DNA from: Streptomyces sp. Ag109_O5-1
GTDB lineage: Bacteria > Actinomycetota > Actinomycetes > Streptomycetales > Streptomycetaceae
Direction: 5' to 3'
NCBI RefSeq assembly: GCF_003814875.1
Contig: NZ_RKQF01000001.1
Coordinates: 9,300,001-9,364,000, forward strand
DNA: 64,000 nt
The number at the start of each line of letters is the position of its first letter. The stretch's first letter is position 1. The translations under genes and the position numbers were made by a program. The notes under the pieces are model-generated. The model was not told the origin of the DNA and did no database searches. It saw only the letters and a program-made list of their open reading frames with translations. Below, piece by piece: positions 31,807-40,760 of the stretch.

Positions 31807-32423
31807 CCCGCCGAGGAACTGGCCGCCCTCGCCCGCCAGGACGAACGCGTGGTCGTCGTCTGCAACGACTCCGTCGGCTCAAGCAACCTCGTCGCCTTCC
31901 GCGAGGAGTTCCCCGACCGGCTCGTCAACGTCGGCATCGCCGAACAGAACATGGTCGGCGTCGGCGCCGGCCTCGCCAACGCCGGCTTCGTCCCCTTCGT
32001 CTCCGCCGCCGGGCCCTTCCTCACCGGACGCGCACTGGAACAGATCAAGGCCGACTGCGCCTACAGCGGGTTCCGGGTGATCCTGTGCGGCCAGAGCCCC
32101 GGCATGGCCTACGGCGAGCTCGGCCCCACCCACCACTCCGTCGAGGACCTGTCCTGGCTGCGTGCCGTGGCCGACCTCACGGTGGTCGTCCCGGCCGACC
32201 GCGCCCAGACCCGGGCCGCCCTGCGCTGGGCGTACACCCACGACGGCCCCAGCTACCTGCGCGTCCCCCGCTTCAAGATCCCCGACGTCACCCCGCCCGA
32301 CGCCCCCTTCGAGCACGGGCGCGCCCAGGTGCTGCGCGACGGCGGCGACGTCACCCTCGTCGCCATCGGCACCCTGGTCTCCCGCGCCCTGGCCGCCGCG
32401 GACCGGCTGGCCGCCGAAGGCAC
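31807..32423 (+). pseudogene. Fragment of transketolase C-terminal subunit (pyrimidine-binding domain)
   Basis: About 205 codons match the pyrimidine-binding domain of split transketolases: RVVVVCNDSVGSSNLVAFRE, RLVNVGIAEQNMVGVGAGLA, GRALEQIKADCAYSGFRVIL, AYGELGPTHHSVEDLSWLRA and GPSYLRVPRFKIPD. The N-terminal 15-20 codons and the whole C-terminal transketolase domain are absent: the frame is cut after VSRALAAADRLAAEG and continues into a different gene. The partner N-terminal subunit, which supplies the thiamine diphosphate site, is not in the window. No credible start codon is present, so the fragment cannot encode a working enzyme. Confidence 0.88.
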
Positions 32424-33195
32424 CTGGAACTGGAGGACGCGCTCGCCGACCGCTACGACCTCACCGACGTGGTCATCGTCGAGAGCGACGACCTGCCGGA
32501 CCACCCGCGCACCCTGCTGCGCGCGCTCGGCTCGGCGGCGGCCACCTACCTGGAGACGGCCTTCCGGCCGGGGGACGTGATCGGCGTCTCCACCTGGAGC
32601 GAGACCCTCCTCGCGGCCGTCGAGGTCATGCAGCCCGCCCGGGTGCGGGGCGTCGAGAAGGTCGTCCAGCTGATGGGCGGGCGACCCGCAGGGCCAGGTG
32701 CAGGCGACCCGGCTCACCGCGCGGCTCGCCGAACTCATAGGCGCCGGACCGCTGTTCGTCCGGGCCCCCGGGCTGGTCGGGTCGGCCCAGGCCCGGCTGT
32801 CCCTGCTGCACGACGCGACCGTCCTGGAAGTGGGCCAGGCCTGGGACCGGCTGACCGCCGTCCTCGTCGGCATCGGCAGCCTGCAGCACTCCCCGCTGCT
32901 GCAGCTGAGGGGCAACGCGGTCGCCGACGAGGAGCTCACCCGGCTGCGCCGGCTCGGCGCGGTGGGGGACATCTGCCAGCGCTTCTTCGACGAGGACGGC
33001 GTGCACGCTGACGCCGGCCTCGGGGAGCGCACCATCGGGGTCTCCGTGGACCAGCTCCGCAGCGCTCCCCGCCGGATCGCCGTCGCGCGCGGCGACCGCA
33101 AGTACGGCGCGGTGCGCGGCGCGGTGCGCGGCCGCTGGATCACCACGCTGGTCACCGACATCAGCACGGCCCGCCGCCTGCTCGACGAACCCTGA
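32424..33195 (+). pseudogene. SorC-family sugar-binding regulator fragment, N-terminus lost and frameshifted
   Basis: From 32424 the frame LELEDALADRYDLTDVVIVE to VEKVVQLMGG matches the sugar-binding domain of SorC/DeoR-type regulators; near 32676-32682 the similarity jumps frame and continues as GDPQGQVQATRLTARLAELI up to DISTARRLLDEP at 33195. The helix-turn-helix N-terminus (about 60 residues) is missing, replaced by the transketolase fragment. The frameshift needs a few lost bases at the glycine-rich GGCGGGCGACC. The C-terminal part from ATG 32698 remains open for 165 codons but lacks any DNA-binding domain. SorC regulators normally control sugar or polyol genes, matching its broken neighbours. 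Confidence 0.88.
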
Positions 33196-33295
33196 CCCCG
33201 CCGCGCCGCACGCCCCGGGTGAGCGAGACTGGTGCGGCGGCGGTGCGGACCCGCCGCGCGCCGTGACCGACCGCCGTTGTGAAGGTGAACCACAG

Positions 33296-34156
33296 ATGCC
33301 TCCCGCCACCCCCGAGCTCATCTCCCCCCGCTCTGCCCGTGTCGCCGCCGCCCGGCGGCTGGAGCGGCGGAACTTCCGGGGCAAGGAGCGGCTGTTTCTC
33401 GCCGAGGGGCCGCAGGCCGTGCGGGAGGCGGCCGGGCACCGGGTCGATGGCGAGCCGACGCTCGTCGAGCTGTTCGCCACCGTCGAGGCCGCGGAGCGGT
33501 ACGCCGACATCATCGGAGCGGCTGGAACCGCCGGTGCCCGGATCCACCTGGCCTCCGAGGAGGTCATCGCCGACATCTCCACCACCGTGACGCCCCAGGG
33601 GCTCGTCGGGGTCTGCCGATTCCTCGACACCCCCTTCGAGGACATCCTCGCCGCCCGTCCCCGGCTGGTCGCCGTGCTCGCCAACGTGCGCGACCCGGGC
33701 AACGCCGGTACCGTGCTGCGGTGCGCCGACGCCGCCGGTGCGGAGGCCGTCGTACTCACCGACGCGTCCGTGGACCTGTACAACCCCAAGGCCGTGCGCG
33801 CCTCCGTCGGGTCCCACTTCCACCTGCCCGTCGCCGTCGGTGTTCCCGTCGAGCAGGCCGTGGCCGGGCTCAAGGGCGCGGGCGTCCGGATTCTTGCCGC
33901 GGACGGGGCCGGGACCGACGACCTCGACGACGAGCTGGACAAGGGGACCATGGGCGGGCCCACCGCCTGGGTGTTCGGGAACGAGGCCTGGGGGCTCCCG
34001 GAGGAGACCCGCGCGCTGGCGGACGCCGTGGTGCGCGTCCCGATCCACGGGAAGGCCGAGAGCCTGAACCTCGCCACCGCCGCCGCCGTATGTCTCTACG
34101 CATCGGCCCGTGCACAGCGCGCCTCCGGAGGCTGCCGTTCCGTCACCGAGAGCTAG
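33296..34156 (+). CDS. TrmH/SpoU-family RNA 2'-O-methyltransferase
   Basis: A 286-residue SPOUT methyltransferase with an N-terminal substrate-binding domain (RLERRNFRGKERLFLAEGPQ, about residues 17-36) and a knotted catalytic domain with the three SpoU motifs: NVRDPGNAGTVLRCADAAGA, WVFGNEAWGLPEE and VRVPIHGKAESLNLATAAAV. It methylates a ribose 2'-hydroxyl in rRNA or tRNA using S-adenosylmethionine. The ATG at 33296 has AAGGTG nine bases upstream. It lies between the translation operon and pheST in a translation-related neighbourhood. The upstream scar (31.2-33.2 kb) separates it from rplT. Confidence 0.94.
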   Translation: MPPATPELISPRSARVAAARRLERRNFRGKERLFLAEGPQAVREAAGHRVDGEPTLVELFATVEAAERYADIIGAAGTAGARIHLASEEVIADISTTVTPQGLVGVCRFLDTPFEDILAARPRLVAVLANVRDPGNAGTVLRCADAAGAEAVVLTDASVDLYNPKAVRASVGSHFHLPVAVGVPVEQAVAGLKGAGVRILAADGAGTDDLDDELDKGTMGGPTAWVFGNEAWGLPEETRALADAVVRVPIHGKAESLNLATAAAVCLYASARAQRASGGCRSVTES

Positions 34157-34210
34157 TAGGGTGACCAGCTCGGGGGCCTGCTGCGCCGTCTGAGAGGTGG
34201 AGTACGGGGT

Positions 34211-35356
34211 ATGACTGTCGGCACCAGTAACGCGCCGGGGGGCCGCGGTACCGGCCGGGTGCCCGCGCCCCGGCACGGTGACCTCACCGGGCTCGGCATC
34301 GACCCCGACGAACTGCCCGACGGCCTCGTGATCGCCGACGAGCAGGGTCTCGTCGTCTGCTTCAACGCCGCCGCCGCCCGTATCACCGCCACCGCCCCCG
34401 CCGACGCCCTCGGACAGCGTCTGGAGAAGGCCCTCCCCTTAGAGGACCTGGAGGGCCGGCGCTGGTGGCAGCTCACCGACCCCTACGGCGGCCTCGCCAT
34501 CCGGGTCGGCCAGCCCGAGCGCAACCTGCTGCTGCCGGGCGGCCGGGAGGTGCTGGTGTCCGCGCGGTATGTGCGCACCGAGCCCACCGGGCCCGTCCGG
34601 CGTGTCGTCGTCTCGCTGCGGGACACCGAGGCCCGCCGCCGTACCGAACGCAGTCACGCCGAGCTGATCGCCACCGTCGCCCATGAGCTGCGCTCGCCGC
34701 TGACCTCCGTCAAGGGGTTCACCGCCACCCTGCTCGCCAAATGGGAACGGTTCACCGACGACCAGAAACGGCTGATGCTGGAGACGGTGGACGCGGACGC
34801 CGACCGGGTCACCCGGCTCATCGCCGAGCTGCTGGACATCTCTCGGATCGACAGCGGACGCCTTGAAGTGCGCCGGCAACCCGTCGACATAGGCGCGGCC
34901 GTCGGACGGCACATCCAGGCCTACGTCGCCGCCGGGCAGCCCGCCGACCGCTTCCTGCTCCGCGTGGAGCAGCCGCTGCCCGCGCTCTGGGCCGACCCCG
35001 ACAAGGTCGACCAGGTCCTCAGCAACCTCATCGAAAATGCCGTGCGGCACGGCGAGGGAACCGTCACCATCGACATCACGGCCACGGCGTCCCCGCGCGA
35101 AGGGGAAGGCCCTGAGAACGCAGCTACGTCGGTCACGGTGAGCGACGAAGGGCCCGGCATCCCGGAGGAGTCCATGAACCGCGTCTTCACCCGCTTCTGG
35201 CGGGGCAGCAAGCGCGGCGGCACCGGCCTCGGGCTCTACATCGTCAAGGGCATCGTCGAGGCCCACGGCGGCACCATCACCGTCGGACGAGCCCCCAGCG
35301 GCGGCGCCGAGTTCCGATTTACGTTGCCCGTGGGCGCACCGGCGTATCTCGCCTGA
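34211..35356 (+). CDS. PAS-domain sensor histidine kinase
   Basis: A 381-residue soluble kinase: an N-terminal PAS domain (GLVIADEQGLVVCFNAAAAR, residues about 38-140), a HisKA dimerisation domain with phospho-accepting His158 (ATVAHELRSPLTSVKGF) and a HATPase domain (VLSNLIENAVRHGEG, VSDEGPGIPEE, FWRGSKRGGTGLGLYIVKG). No transmembrane helix is visible, so it senses an internal or membrane-associated cue. No response regulator is adjacent, making it an orphan kinase. It follows the methyltransferase gene by 54 bases and precedes pheS by about 130. The start ATG 34211 follows GGAGTACGGGGT. Confidence 0.94.
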   Translation: MTVGTSNAPGGRGTGRVPAPRHGDLTGLGIDPDELPDGLVIADEQGLVVCFNAAAARITATAPADALGQRLEKALPLEDLEGRRWWQLTDPYGGLAIRVGQPERNLLLPGGREVLVSARYVRTEPTGPVRRVVVSLRDTEARRRTERSHAELIATVAHELRSPLTSVKGFTATLLAKWERFTDDQKRLMLETVDADADRVTRLIAELLDISRIDSGRLEVRRQPVDIGAAVGRHIQAYVAAGQPADRFLLRVEQPLPALWADPDKVDQVLSNLIENAVRHGEGTVTIDITATASPREGEGPENAATSVTVSDEGPGIPEESMNRVFTRFWRGSKRGGTGLGLYIVKGIVEAHGGTITVGRAPSGGAEFRFTLPVGAPAYLA

Positions 35357-35483
35357 CGGCCCGCGGGCTCCTCGTACACCTCCACCCCGTTAGACTCGGC
35401 CTTTGGCACTTTTGTGTCCTTCACACGGCCCACCACAACGGTCACGGGGACCATCCGCCAGCCAATCGGAAGCACGGGAAGAG

Positions 35484-36605
35484 ATGTCGGCACCGAATAA
35501 GTCGTACGACCCTGTAGAGGTCGAGGCCTTGAAACCGGAAGAGATCGAGCGCATGCGGGACGAGGCGCTCGCCGCCTTCGCCGCCGCGGACTCCCTCGAC
35601 GCGCTCCAGGAGGCCAAGGTCGCCCACACCGGCGGTGCCTCCCCGCTGGCCCTCGCCAACCGCGAGATCGGCGCCCTGCCCCCGCACGCCAAGGCCGCCG
35701 CAGGCAAGCTGGTCGGCCAGGCCCGGGGCGCGGTGAACAAGGCCCTCGCCGGCCGCCAGGAGGAGCTGGAGGCCGAGCGTGACGCCCGGGTACTGGTCGA
35801 GGAGGCGGTGGACGTCACACTGCCGTACGACCGCGTCCCGGCCGGCGCCCGGCACCCGCTGACCACGCTCTCGGAGCGCATCGAGGACATCTTCGTGGCC
35901 ATGGGCTACGAGGTCGCCGAGGGCCCCCAGGTCGAGGCCGAGTGGTTCAACTTCGACGCCCTCAACATCGGCCCGGACCACCCGGCGCGCGGTGAGGCCG
36001 ACACCTTCTTCGTGCAGGGCCCCGAGGGCGGCACCGAGTCCGGCATGGTGCTGCGCACCCACACCTCGCCGGTCCAGGTCCGCTCCCTGCTCGACCGCGA
36101 GCTGCCGGTCTACACGATCTGCCCCGGCCGCGTGTACCGCACCGACGAGCTGGACGCCACCCACACCCCGGTCTTCCACCAGGTCGAGCTGATCGCCGTC
36201 GACGAGGGCCTGACCATGTCCGACCTCAAGGGCACCCTGGACCACATGGTCCAGTCGCTGTTCGGCGAGGGCATGAAGACCCGGCTGCGGCCGAACTTCT
36301 TCCCCTTCACCGAGCCCAGCGCCGAGATGGACATGCTGTGCTACGTCTGCAAGGGCGAGTCCGTCGGCAACCCCGACCGGCCCTGCCGTACCTGCTCCTC
36401 CGAGGGCTGGATCGAGCTCGGCGGCTGCGGCATGGTCAACCCGCGGGTGCTCATCGCCTGCGGTGTCGACCCGGAGAAGTACAGCGGCTTCGCCTTCGGG
36501 TTCGGTATCGAGCGGATGCTGATGTTCCGCCACAACGTCGAGGACATGCGAGACATGGTCGAGGGTGACGTCCGGTTCACCCGGCCGTTCGGGATGGAGA
36601 TCTGA
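35484..36605 (+). CDS. pheS: Phenylalanyl-tRNA synthetase alpha subunit
   Basis: A 373-residue PheRS alpha chain that, with PheT, forms the heterotetramer attaching phenylalanine to its tRNA. It has the N-terminal coiled coil (residues about 10-100), and class II motifs: motif 2 around THTSPVQVRSL and RVYRTDELDATHTPVFHQVE, and motif 3 GFAFGFGIERMLMFRHNVED. The start ATG 35484 has GGGAAGAG upstream. pheT follows with a one-base overlap (TGATG). The upstream 127 bases show no convincing Phe-rich leader peptide or T-box. The enzyme acts in the cytoplasm and is essential. Confidence 0.97.
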   Translation: MSAPNKSYDPVEVEALKPEEIERMRDEALAAFAAADSLDALQEAKVAHTGGASPLALANREIGALPPHAKAAAGKLVGQARGAVNKALAGRQEELEAERDARVLVEEAVDVTLPYDRVPAGARHPLTTLSERIEDIFVAMGYEVAEGPQVEAEWFNFDALNIGPDHPARGEADTFFVQGPEGGTESGMVLRTHTSPVQVRSLLDRELPVYTICPGRVYRTDELDATHTPVFHQVELIAVDEGLTMSDLKGTLDHMVQSLFGEGMKTRLRPNFFPFTEPSAEMDMLCYVCKGESVGNPDRPCRTCSSEGWIELGGCGMVNPRVLIACGVDPEKYSGFAFGFGIERMLMFRHNVEDMRDMVEGDVRFTRPFGMEI

Positions 36606-39118
36606 TGCGGGTCCCGCTTTCTTGGCTGCGGGAGTACGTCGACCTGCCGGCGACGGAGACCGGGCGTGACGTCCAGGCCAAGCTCATTTCGGCAGGCCTC
36701 GAGGTGGAGACCGTCGAGCAGCTCGGCGACGGCCTCAAGGGCCCCCTGGTCGTCGGCCAGGTGCTGACCATCGAGGAGCTGGAGGGCTTCAAGAAGCCGA
36801 TCCGCTTCTGCACCGTCGACGTCGGCACCGCCAACGGCACCGGTGAGCCCCAGGAGATCGTCTGCGGCGCCCGCAACTTCGCCGTCGGCGACAAGGTCGT
36901 CGTCGTGCTGCCGGGGGCCGTGCTCCCGGGCGGGTTCTCGATCAGCGCCCGCCAGACGTACGGCAAGACCTCCCACGGCATGATCTGCTCCACCGGCGAG
37001 CTGGGCATGGGCGACGACGGCAGCCACGGCATCATCGTGCTGCCGCCGGAGACCGAGGTCGGCAAGGACGCCATCGAGCTCCTTGAGCTGGTCGACGAGG
37101 TCCTGGACATCGCCGTCACCGCCAACCGCGGCGACTGCCTGTCCATCCGCGGCGTGGCCCGCGAGACCGCGATCGCCTACGGCCTGCCGCTGAGCGACCC
37201 GGCACTGCTCGACGTGCCGGGACCGAACGCCTTCGGCTACCCGGTCCAGGTCTCGGACCCGATGGGCTGCGACCGCTTCACCGCGCGCACCGTCATCGGT
37301 CTGAGCCCCGAGGCCCGCTCGCCGATCTGGCTCCAGCGCCGCCTCCAGAAGGTCGGCATGCGCCCGATCTCCCTCGCGGTCGACGTCACCAACTACGTGA
37401 TGATGGAGCTCGGCCAGCCGCTGCACGCCTACGACCGCAACCTGGTCCAGGGCACCATCGGCGTCCGCCGTGCGGCCGAGGGCGAGAAGATCGTCACCCT
37501 CGACGGCGTCGAGCGGAAGCTGCACGCCGAGGACCTGGTCATCACCGACGACCGCGGCCCCATCGGCCTCGCGGGCGTCATGGGCGGCGCCAACACGGAG
37601 ATCGCCGACCACGAGGACGTGGAGAACGCCACGACCGACGTGGTGATCGAGGCGGCCCACTTCGACGCCGTCGCCATCGCGCGCACCGCCCGCCGGCACA
37701 AGCTGTCCTCCGAGGCCTCCCGCCGCTTCGAGCGCGGGGTCGACCCGCAGGCCGCGGCCGCCGCCGCGCAGCGCACGGTCGACCTGCTGGTGCTGCTCGC
37801 CGGCGGCACCGCCGAGGCCGGCGTCACCGAGGTCATCACGCCGTCCGCGCCGCACACCATCACCGTCGCGGCCGACCACCCCGACAAGGTCGCGGGTGTC
37901 GAGTACGGCCGGGAGACCGTCGTCCGCCGCCTCCAGGAGGTCGGCTGCGACGTCTACGGGCAGGACGAGCTGATCGTCACCGTCCCGTCCTGGCGGCCCG
38001 ACCTCCTTGAGCAGAACGACCTGGCCGAAGAGGTCATCCGCCTGGAGGGTTACGAGAACCTGCCCTCCACGCTGCCCAAGCCGCCGGCCGGCCGTGGCCT
38101 GACCCACCGGCAGCGCCTGCACCGCCGCGTCGGCCGCGCACTGGCCGGGGCCGGGTACGTCGAGGCGCCGAACTACCCGTTCATCGGCGAGGGCGTCTTC
38201 GACCAGCTGGGCCTGGCCGCCGACGACCCGGCCCGCCGTGTCGTCAAGCTGACGAACCCGCTCAACGACGAGGAGCCCGCGCTCCGTACGACGCTGCTGC
38301 CGGGCCTCCTCGGTGCGCTCCGGCGCAACGACGGTCGTGGTGCGCACGACCTGGCGCTCTTCGAGACCGGCCTGGTCTTCCTCCCGCGCGAGGAGCAGGG
38401 CGTCGCCGGTCATCTGCCGGTCGACCGGCGCCCCACCGACGAGGAACTGGTCGCGCTGAACGCCGTGCTGCCCGAGCAGCCGCGCCATGTCGCCGTCGTC
38501 CTCGCGGGCGCCCGCGAGCAGGCCGGCTGGTGGGGCAAGGGCCGTCCGGCCGACTGGGCCGACGCCGTCGAGGCGGGGCGCGCGGTCGCACGTGAGGCCG
38601 GGGTCGAGCTGATCGTGCGGTCCGGCCAGTACGGGCCCTGGCACCCCGGCCGGTGCGCCGAACTCGTCGTCGTCGCCGACGGCACCGAGCGGGTCGTGGG
38701 CCACGCCGGTGAGCTGCACCCGCGCGTGCTCAAGGCGCTGGGGCTGCCCGCGCGCACCTGCGCGATGGAGCTGGACCTGGACGCGGTGGAGCAGGCCGGC
38801 GACGGTGTGCCGCAGGCGCCCGGCATCTCCACGTTCCCGGTGGCCACGCAGGATGTCGCCCTCGTGGTCGACAAGCCGGTGCCGGCGGTGGAGGTCGAGG
38901 CGGCGCTGCGCGAGGGCGCGGGCGAACTCCTCGAGGCCATCCGGCTGTTCGACGTGTATGTCAACGACGAGCAGCTCGGCGACGGGAAGAAGTCGCTGGC
39001 GTACGCGCTGCGCTTCCGCGCGTCCGATCGCACGCTGACCGTGGACGAGGCGTCGGCTGCGCGGGACGCGGCTGTTGCCCTTGCCGGGGAGCGTACGGGA
39101 GCGGTGCTGCGGGGCTAG
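36605..39118 (+). CDS. pheT: Phenylalanyl-tRNA synthetase beta subunit
   Basis: A full-length 837-residue PheRS beta chain. In order: N-terminal strand region MRVPLSWLREYVDLPATE; EMAP/tRNA-binding domain (VVGQVLTIEELEGFKKPIRF); B3/B4 editing domain (about residues 210-390, with NYVMMELGQPLHAYD); B5 DNA-binding-like domain; catalytic-like core (about 480-700); and a C-terminal anticodon-binding ferredoxin-fold (VVDKPVPAVEVEAALREGAG, RFRASDRTLTVDEASAARD). It binds tRNA and edits mischarged Tyr. ATG overlaps the pheS stop by one base. A very long antisense frame covers this gene and is not real. Confidence 0.97.
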   Translation: MRVPLSWLREYVDLPATETGRDVQAKLISAGLEVETVEQLGDGLKGPLVVGQVLTIEELEGFKKPIRFCTVDVGTANGTGEPQEIVCGARNFAVGDKVVVVLPGAVLPGGFSISARQTYGKTSHGMICSTGELGMGDDGSHGIIVLPPETEVGKDAIELLELVDEVLDIAVTANRGDCLSIRGVARETAIAYGLPLSDPALLDVPGPNAFGYPVQVSDPMGCDRFTARTVIGLSPEARSPIWLQRRLQKVGMRPISLAVDVTNYVMMELGQPLHAYDRNLVQGTIGVRRAAEGEKIVTLDGVERKLHAEDLVITDDRGPIGLAGVMGGANTEIADHEDVENATTDVVIEAAHFDAVAIARTARRHKLSSEASRRFERGVDPQAAAAAAQRTVDLLVLLAGGTAEAGVTEVITPSAPHTITVAADHPDKVAGVEYGRETVVRRLQEVGCDVYGQDELIVTVPSWRPDLLEQNDLAEEVIRLEGYENLPSTLPKPPAGRGLTHRQRLHRRVGRALAGAGYVEAPNYPFIGEGVFDQLGLAADDPARRVVKLTNPLNDEEPALRTTLLPGLLGALRRNDGRGAHDLALFETGLVFLPREEQGVAGHLPVDRRPTDEELVALNAVLPEQPRHVAVVLAGAREQAGWWGKGRPADWADAVEAGRAVAREAGVELIVRSGQYGPWHPGRCAELVVVADGTERVVGHAGELHPRVLKALGLPARTCAMELDLDAVEQAGDGVPQAPGISTFPVATQDVALVVDKPVPAVEVEAALREGAGELLEAIRLFDVYVNDEQLGDGKKSLAYALRFRASDRTLTVDEASAARDAAVALAGERTGAVLRG

Positions 39119-39161
39119 TCGCCGTGAGGGGGTGCGCGCATCGGCCGGGTGCGGGTTCGTC

Positions 39162-39229
39162 CTGGCTGGTCGCGCAGTTCCTCCCCCAGGCTTCGGCCGG
39201 GGGGACCCCCAGCGCCCCTGAAGGGGCGC
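39162..39229 (+). repeat. Dispersed hairpin repeat, copy C
   Basis: Starts CTGGCTGGTCGCGCAGTTCC and ends with the perfect hairpin GCGCCCCTGAAGGGGCGC (39212-39229); an inner stem CCCCC..GGGGG sits between. Closely matches copy E at 51031. It lies 44 bases after pheT and may end the pheST transcript. Together with about 180 further non-coding bases it fills the gap before the phosphatase gene. Confidence 0.8.
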
Positions 39230-39411
39230 GTTCCTGCCCGGCGTTTACATGTAGTGCCACCTGCATAAATGCGGGCGGCTCGGTGATCGTCACTCATTCG
39301 GGTGAGATCCAACCCGGACATGGGCGTTTCGGGGGATGCCGTCGACAGAATCGGACCGGCCTTTCGGGGTCGGTCCGTCTGTCTGTCAGGGCCTATATGG
39401 GGGCCATCGGC

Positions 39412-40548
39412 ATGATCCGCATCAAGGCTGGGGTTCCCCGCAGCGGGCGGCCCCGGACGAACCCACGGCCCAGGCGCCGTGCCCTCGCCCTGGCGTTGCC
39501 CACGGCGTGGGGTGCCGTCGCGGTCGGCTACAAATTCGGATGCCCGCTGGCCGAGCAGAACGGGCTCGGTGCGCGGATCGTCACCAGCGCCGTGTTCTTC
39601 GCGGTCGGCACCGGGCTCATACTCCACGTCCGCCGGGCTCTGCTCCGGGAGCTGCGGCAGGTCCGCAAGGTCGCCGGCGCCGCGCAGAGCGTGCTGCTGC
39701 GACCGCTGCCGCCCCGCCTCGCAGGGCTGAACATCGCCGCCGCCCAGCTCTCCGCCGACCGGGGCGCCAGCATCGGCGGCGATCTCTATGAGGCCGTCGC
39801 CACCGAACACGGCGTACGGGTCGTGATGGGCGACGTCCGCGGGCACGGCCTGTCCGCCATCGGCACCGCCGCCGCCGTCCTCGGCAGCTTCCGCGAGGCC
39901 GCCCATGACGAACCCGAACTGGGCCGTGTCCTGGGCCGGTTGGACCGTGCCCTCGCCAGGCACCTGCGCGAACGAGCCAGGGCCGAGCACCCCTCCAGCG
40001 GCCAGGAACCGGACAGCCCGGTCGCCGAGGAGTTCGTCACCGTACTGCTCCTGGAGATCACGGGAGACGGCGAACTACGGGCCATCAACTGCGGCCACCC
40101 ATGGCCGTATCTGCTGAGCGGTGCGCGCGTGGAGCCCCTGTCAGCGGCCGACCCGCTACCGCCGCTCGGCCCCTTCCCGCTCCCGACGGACCTCACCGCA
40201 GTCGACTGCGGCCGGCTGCGCCCCGACGAGTCCCTGGTCCTGTACACGGACGGTGCGGAGGACGCGAGAGACATGAGGGGCCGTTTCTTCTCCCTGCAGG
40301 AGGCACTGGAGAAAGCCGTACGAGACCAACCGGTCTCCCCGCAGGCCGTCCTCCGCACGGTCTTCACGGCCCTGCTCCACCACACGAACGGCCGCCCGAC
40401 GGACGACATCGCACTCCTGGTCCTACGGAACGACTGCAACACGCGCCACTTCAGCGCCCCTCCAGGGGCGCGGGGCGCTGACAATAGCGGCTCCGCCGCG
40501 CGGGCGCGACCGGCCCCCACCCATCCGCAGCCGACAACGCACCGCTAG
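39412..40548 (+). CDS. PP2C-type (SpoIIE/RsbU) serine phosphatase with membrane segments
   Basis: A 378-residue protein: arginine-rich start, two short hydrophobic helices (ALALALPTAWGAVAVGY and IVTSAVFFAVGTGLILHV, about residues 24-70), then a SpoIIE phosphatase domain with the metal-binding ASIGGDLYEAV, VVMGDVRGHGLSA, INCGHPWPYL, LVLYTDGAEDARD and DDIALLVLR. All acidic metal ligands are present, so activity is expected, probably on an anti-sigma antagonist. The start ATG 39412 has GGGGG eight bases ahead. The last 30 residues are translated from a dispersed hairpin repeat (40454-40513) and look non-native, suggesting that the repeat inserted at the old stop. Confidence 0.92.
   Translation: MIRIKAGVPRSGRPRTNPRPRRRALALALPTAWGAVAVGYKFGCPLAEQNGLGARIVTSAVFFAVGTGLILHVRRALLRELRQVRKVAGAAQSVLLRPLPPRLAGLNIAAAQLSADRGASIGGDLYEAVATEHGVRVVMGDVRGHGLSAIGTAAAVLGSFREAAHDEPELGRVLGRLDRALARHLRERARAEHPSSGQEPDSPVAEEFVTVLLLEITGDGELRAINCGHPWPYLLSGARVEPLSAADPLPPLGPFPLPTDLTAVDCGRLRPDESLVLYTDGAEDARDMRGRFFSLQEALEKAVRDQPVSPQAVLRTVFTALLHHTNGRPTDDIALLVLRNDCNTRHFSAPPGARGADNSGSAARARPAPTHPQPTTHR
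40454..40513. repeat. Dispersed hairpin repeat, copy D (inside a coding region)
   Basis: GCGCCCCTCCAGGGGCGC, then GGGGCGCTGACAATAGCGGC and the end GGGCGCGACC. It shows the layout of copies A and B with a shortened centre. It lies wholly inside the 3' end of the SpoIIE phosphatase frame, which reads through it to a stop at 40546-40548. Confidence 0.75.
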
Positions 40549-40697
40549 CTCCCCATCCGTCGGCCAGGCCAACGGCCAGGCCACCGCACTGTACGAGGGG
40601 GAGCCGGCGGCCCGGCCGGCCTCTTGCGAGGCAGTTCAGTCAACCGGTACGACACTCTCCGCGACAGTGCGCGCACGCTACGGATTCGCGCACTCCG

Positions 40698-40714
40698 TTC
40701 ACACCCCGTGTGAA
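40698..40714. promoter_or_regulatory. Palindrome TTCACAC-CCC-GTGTGAA upstream of the TPR regulator
   Basis: Perfect seven-base inverted repeat with a three-base spacer, 46 bases before the start of the TPR regulator gene; TCCG and CGGA flanks extend the symmetry imperfectly. A related CACAC-N3-GTGTG site occurs at 43082. Probable operator, perhaps autoregulatory. Confidence 0.6.
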
Positions 40715-40760
40715 TACGGACGCACTACGCTGACGGCACCAGGCCACTCGGGGGGCATCC

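Noticed and set aside
32698..33195. A separate 165-codon gene at the 3' end of the SorC fragment
   Set aside because: It is the continuation of the sugar-binding domain in a shifted frame, with no ribosome site and no DNA-binding part; better described as part of the pseudogene.
35357..35483. A short frame starting VSFTRPTTTV upstream of pheS as an attenuation leader peptide
   Set aside because: Only one phenylalanine codon, no paired terminator, and it overlaps the pheS start; no T-box features seen.
36341..38719. A 792-codon open frame antisense to pheT
   Set aside because: Very high GC removes stop codons from antisense frames. pheT on the plus strand has complete family motifs; the antisense product is a low-complexity Val/Gly/Asp-rich chain.
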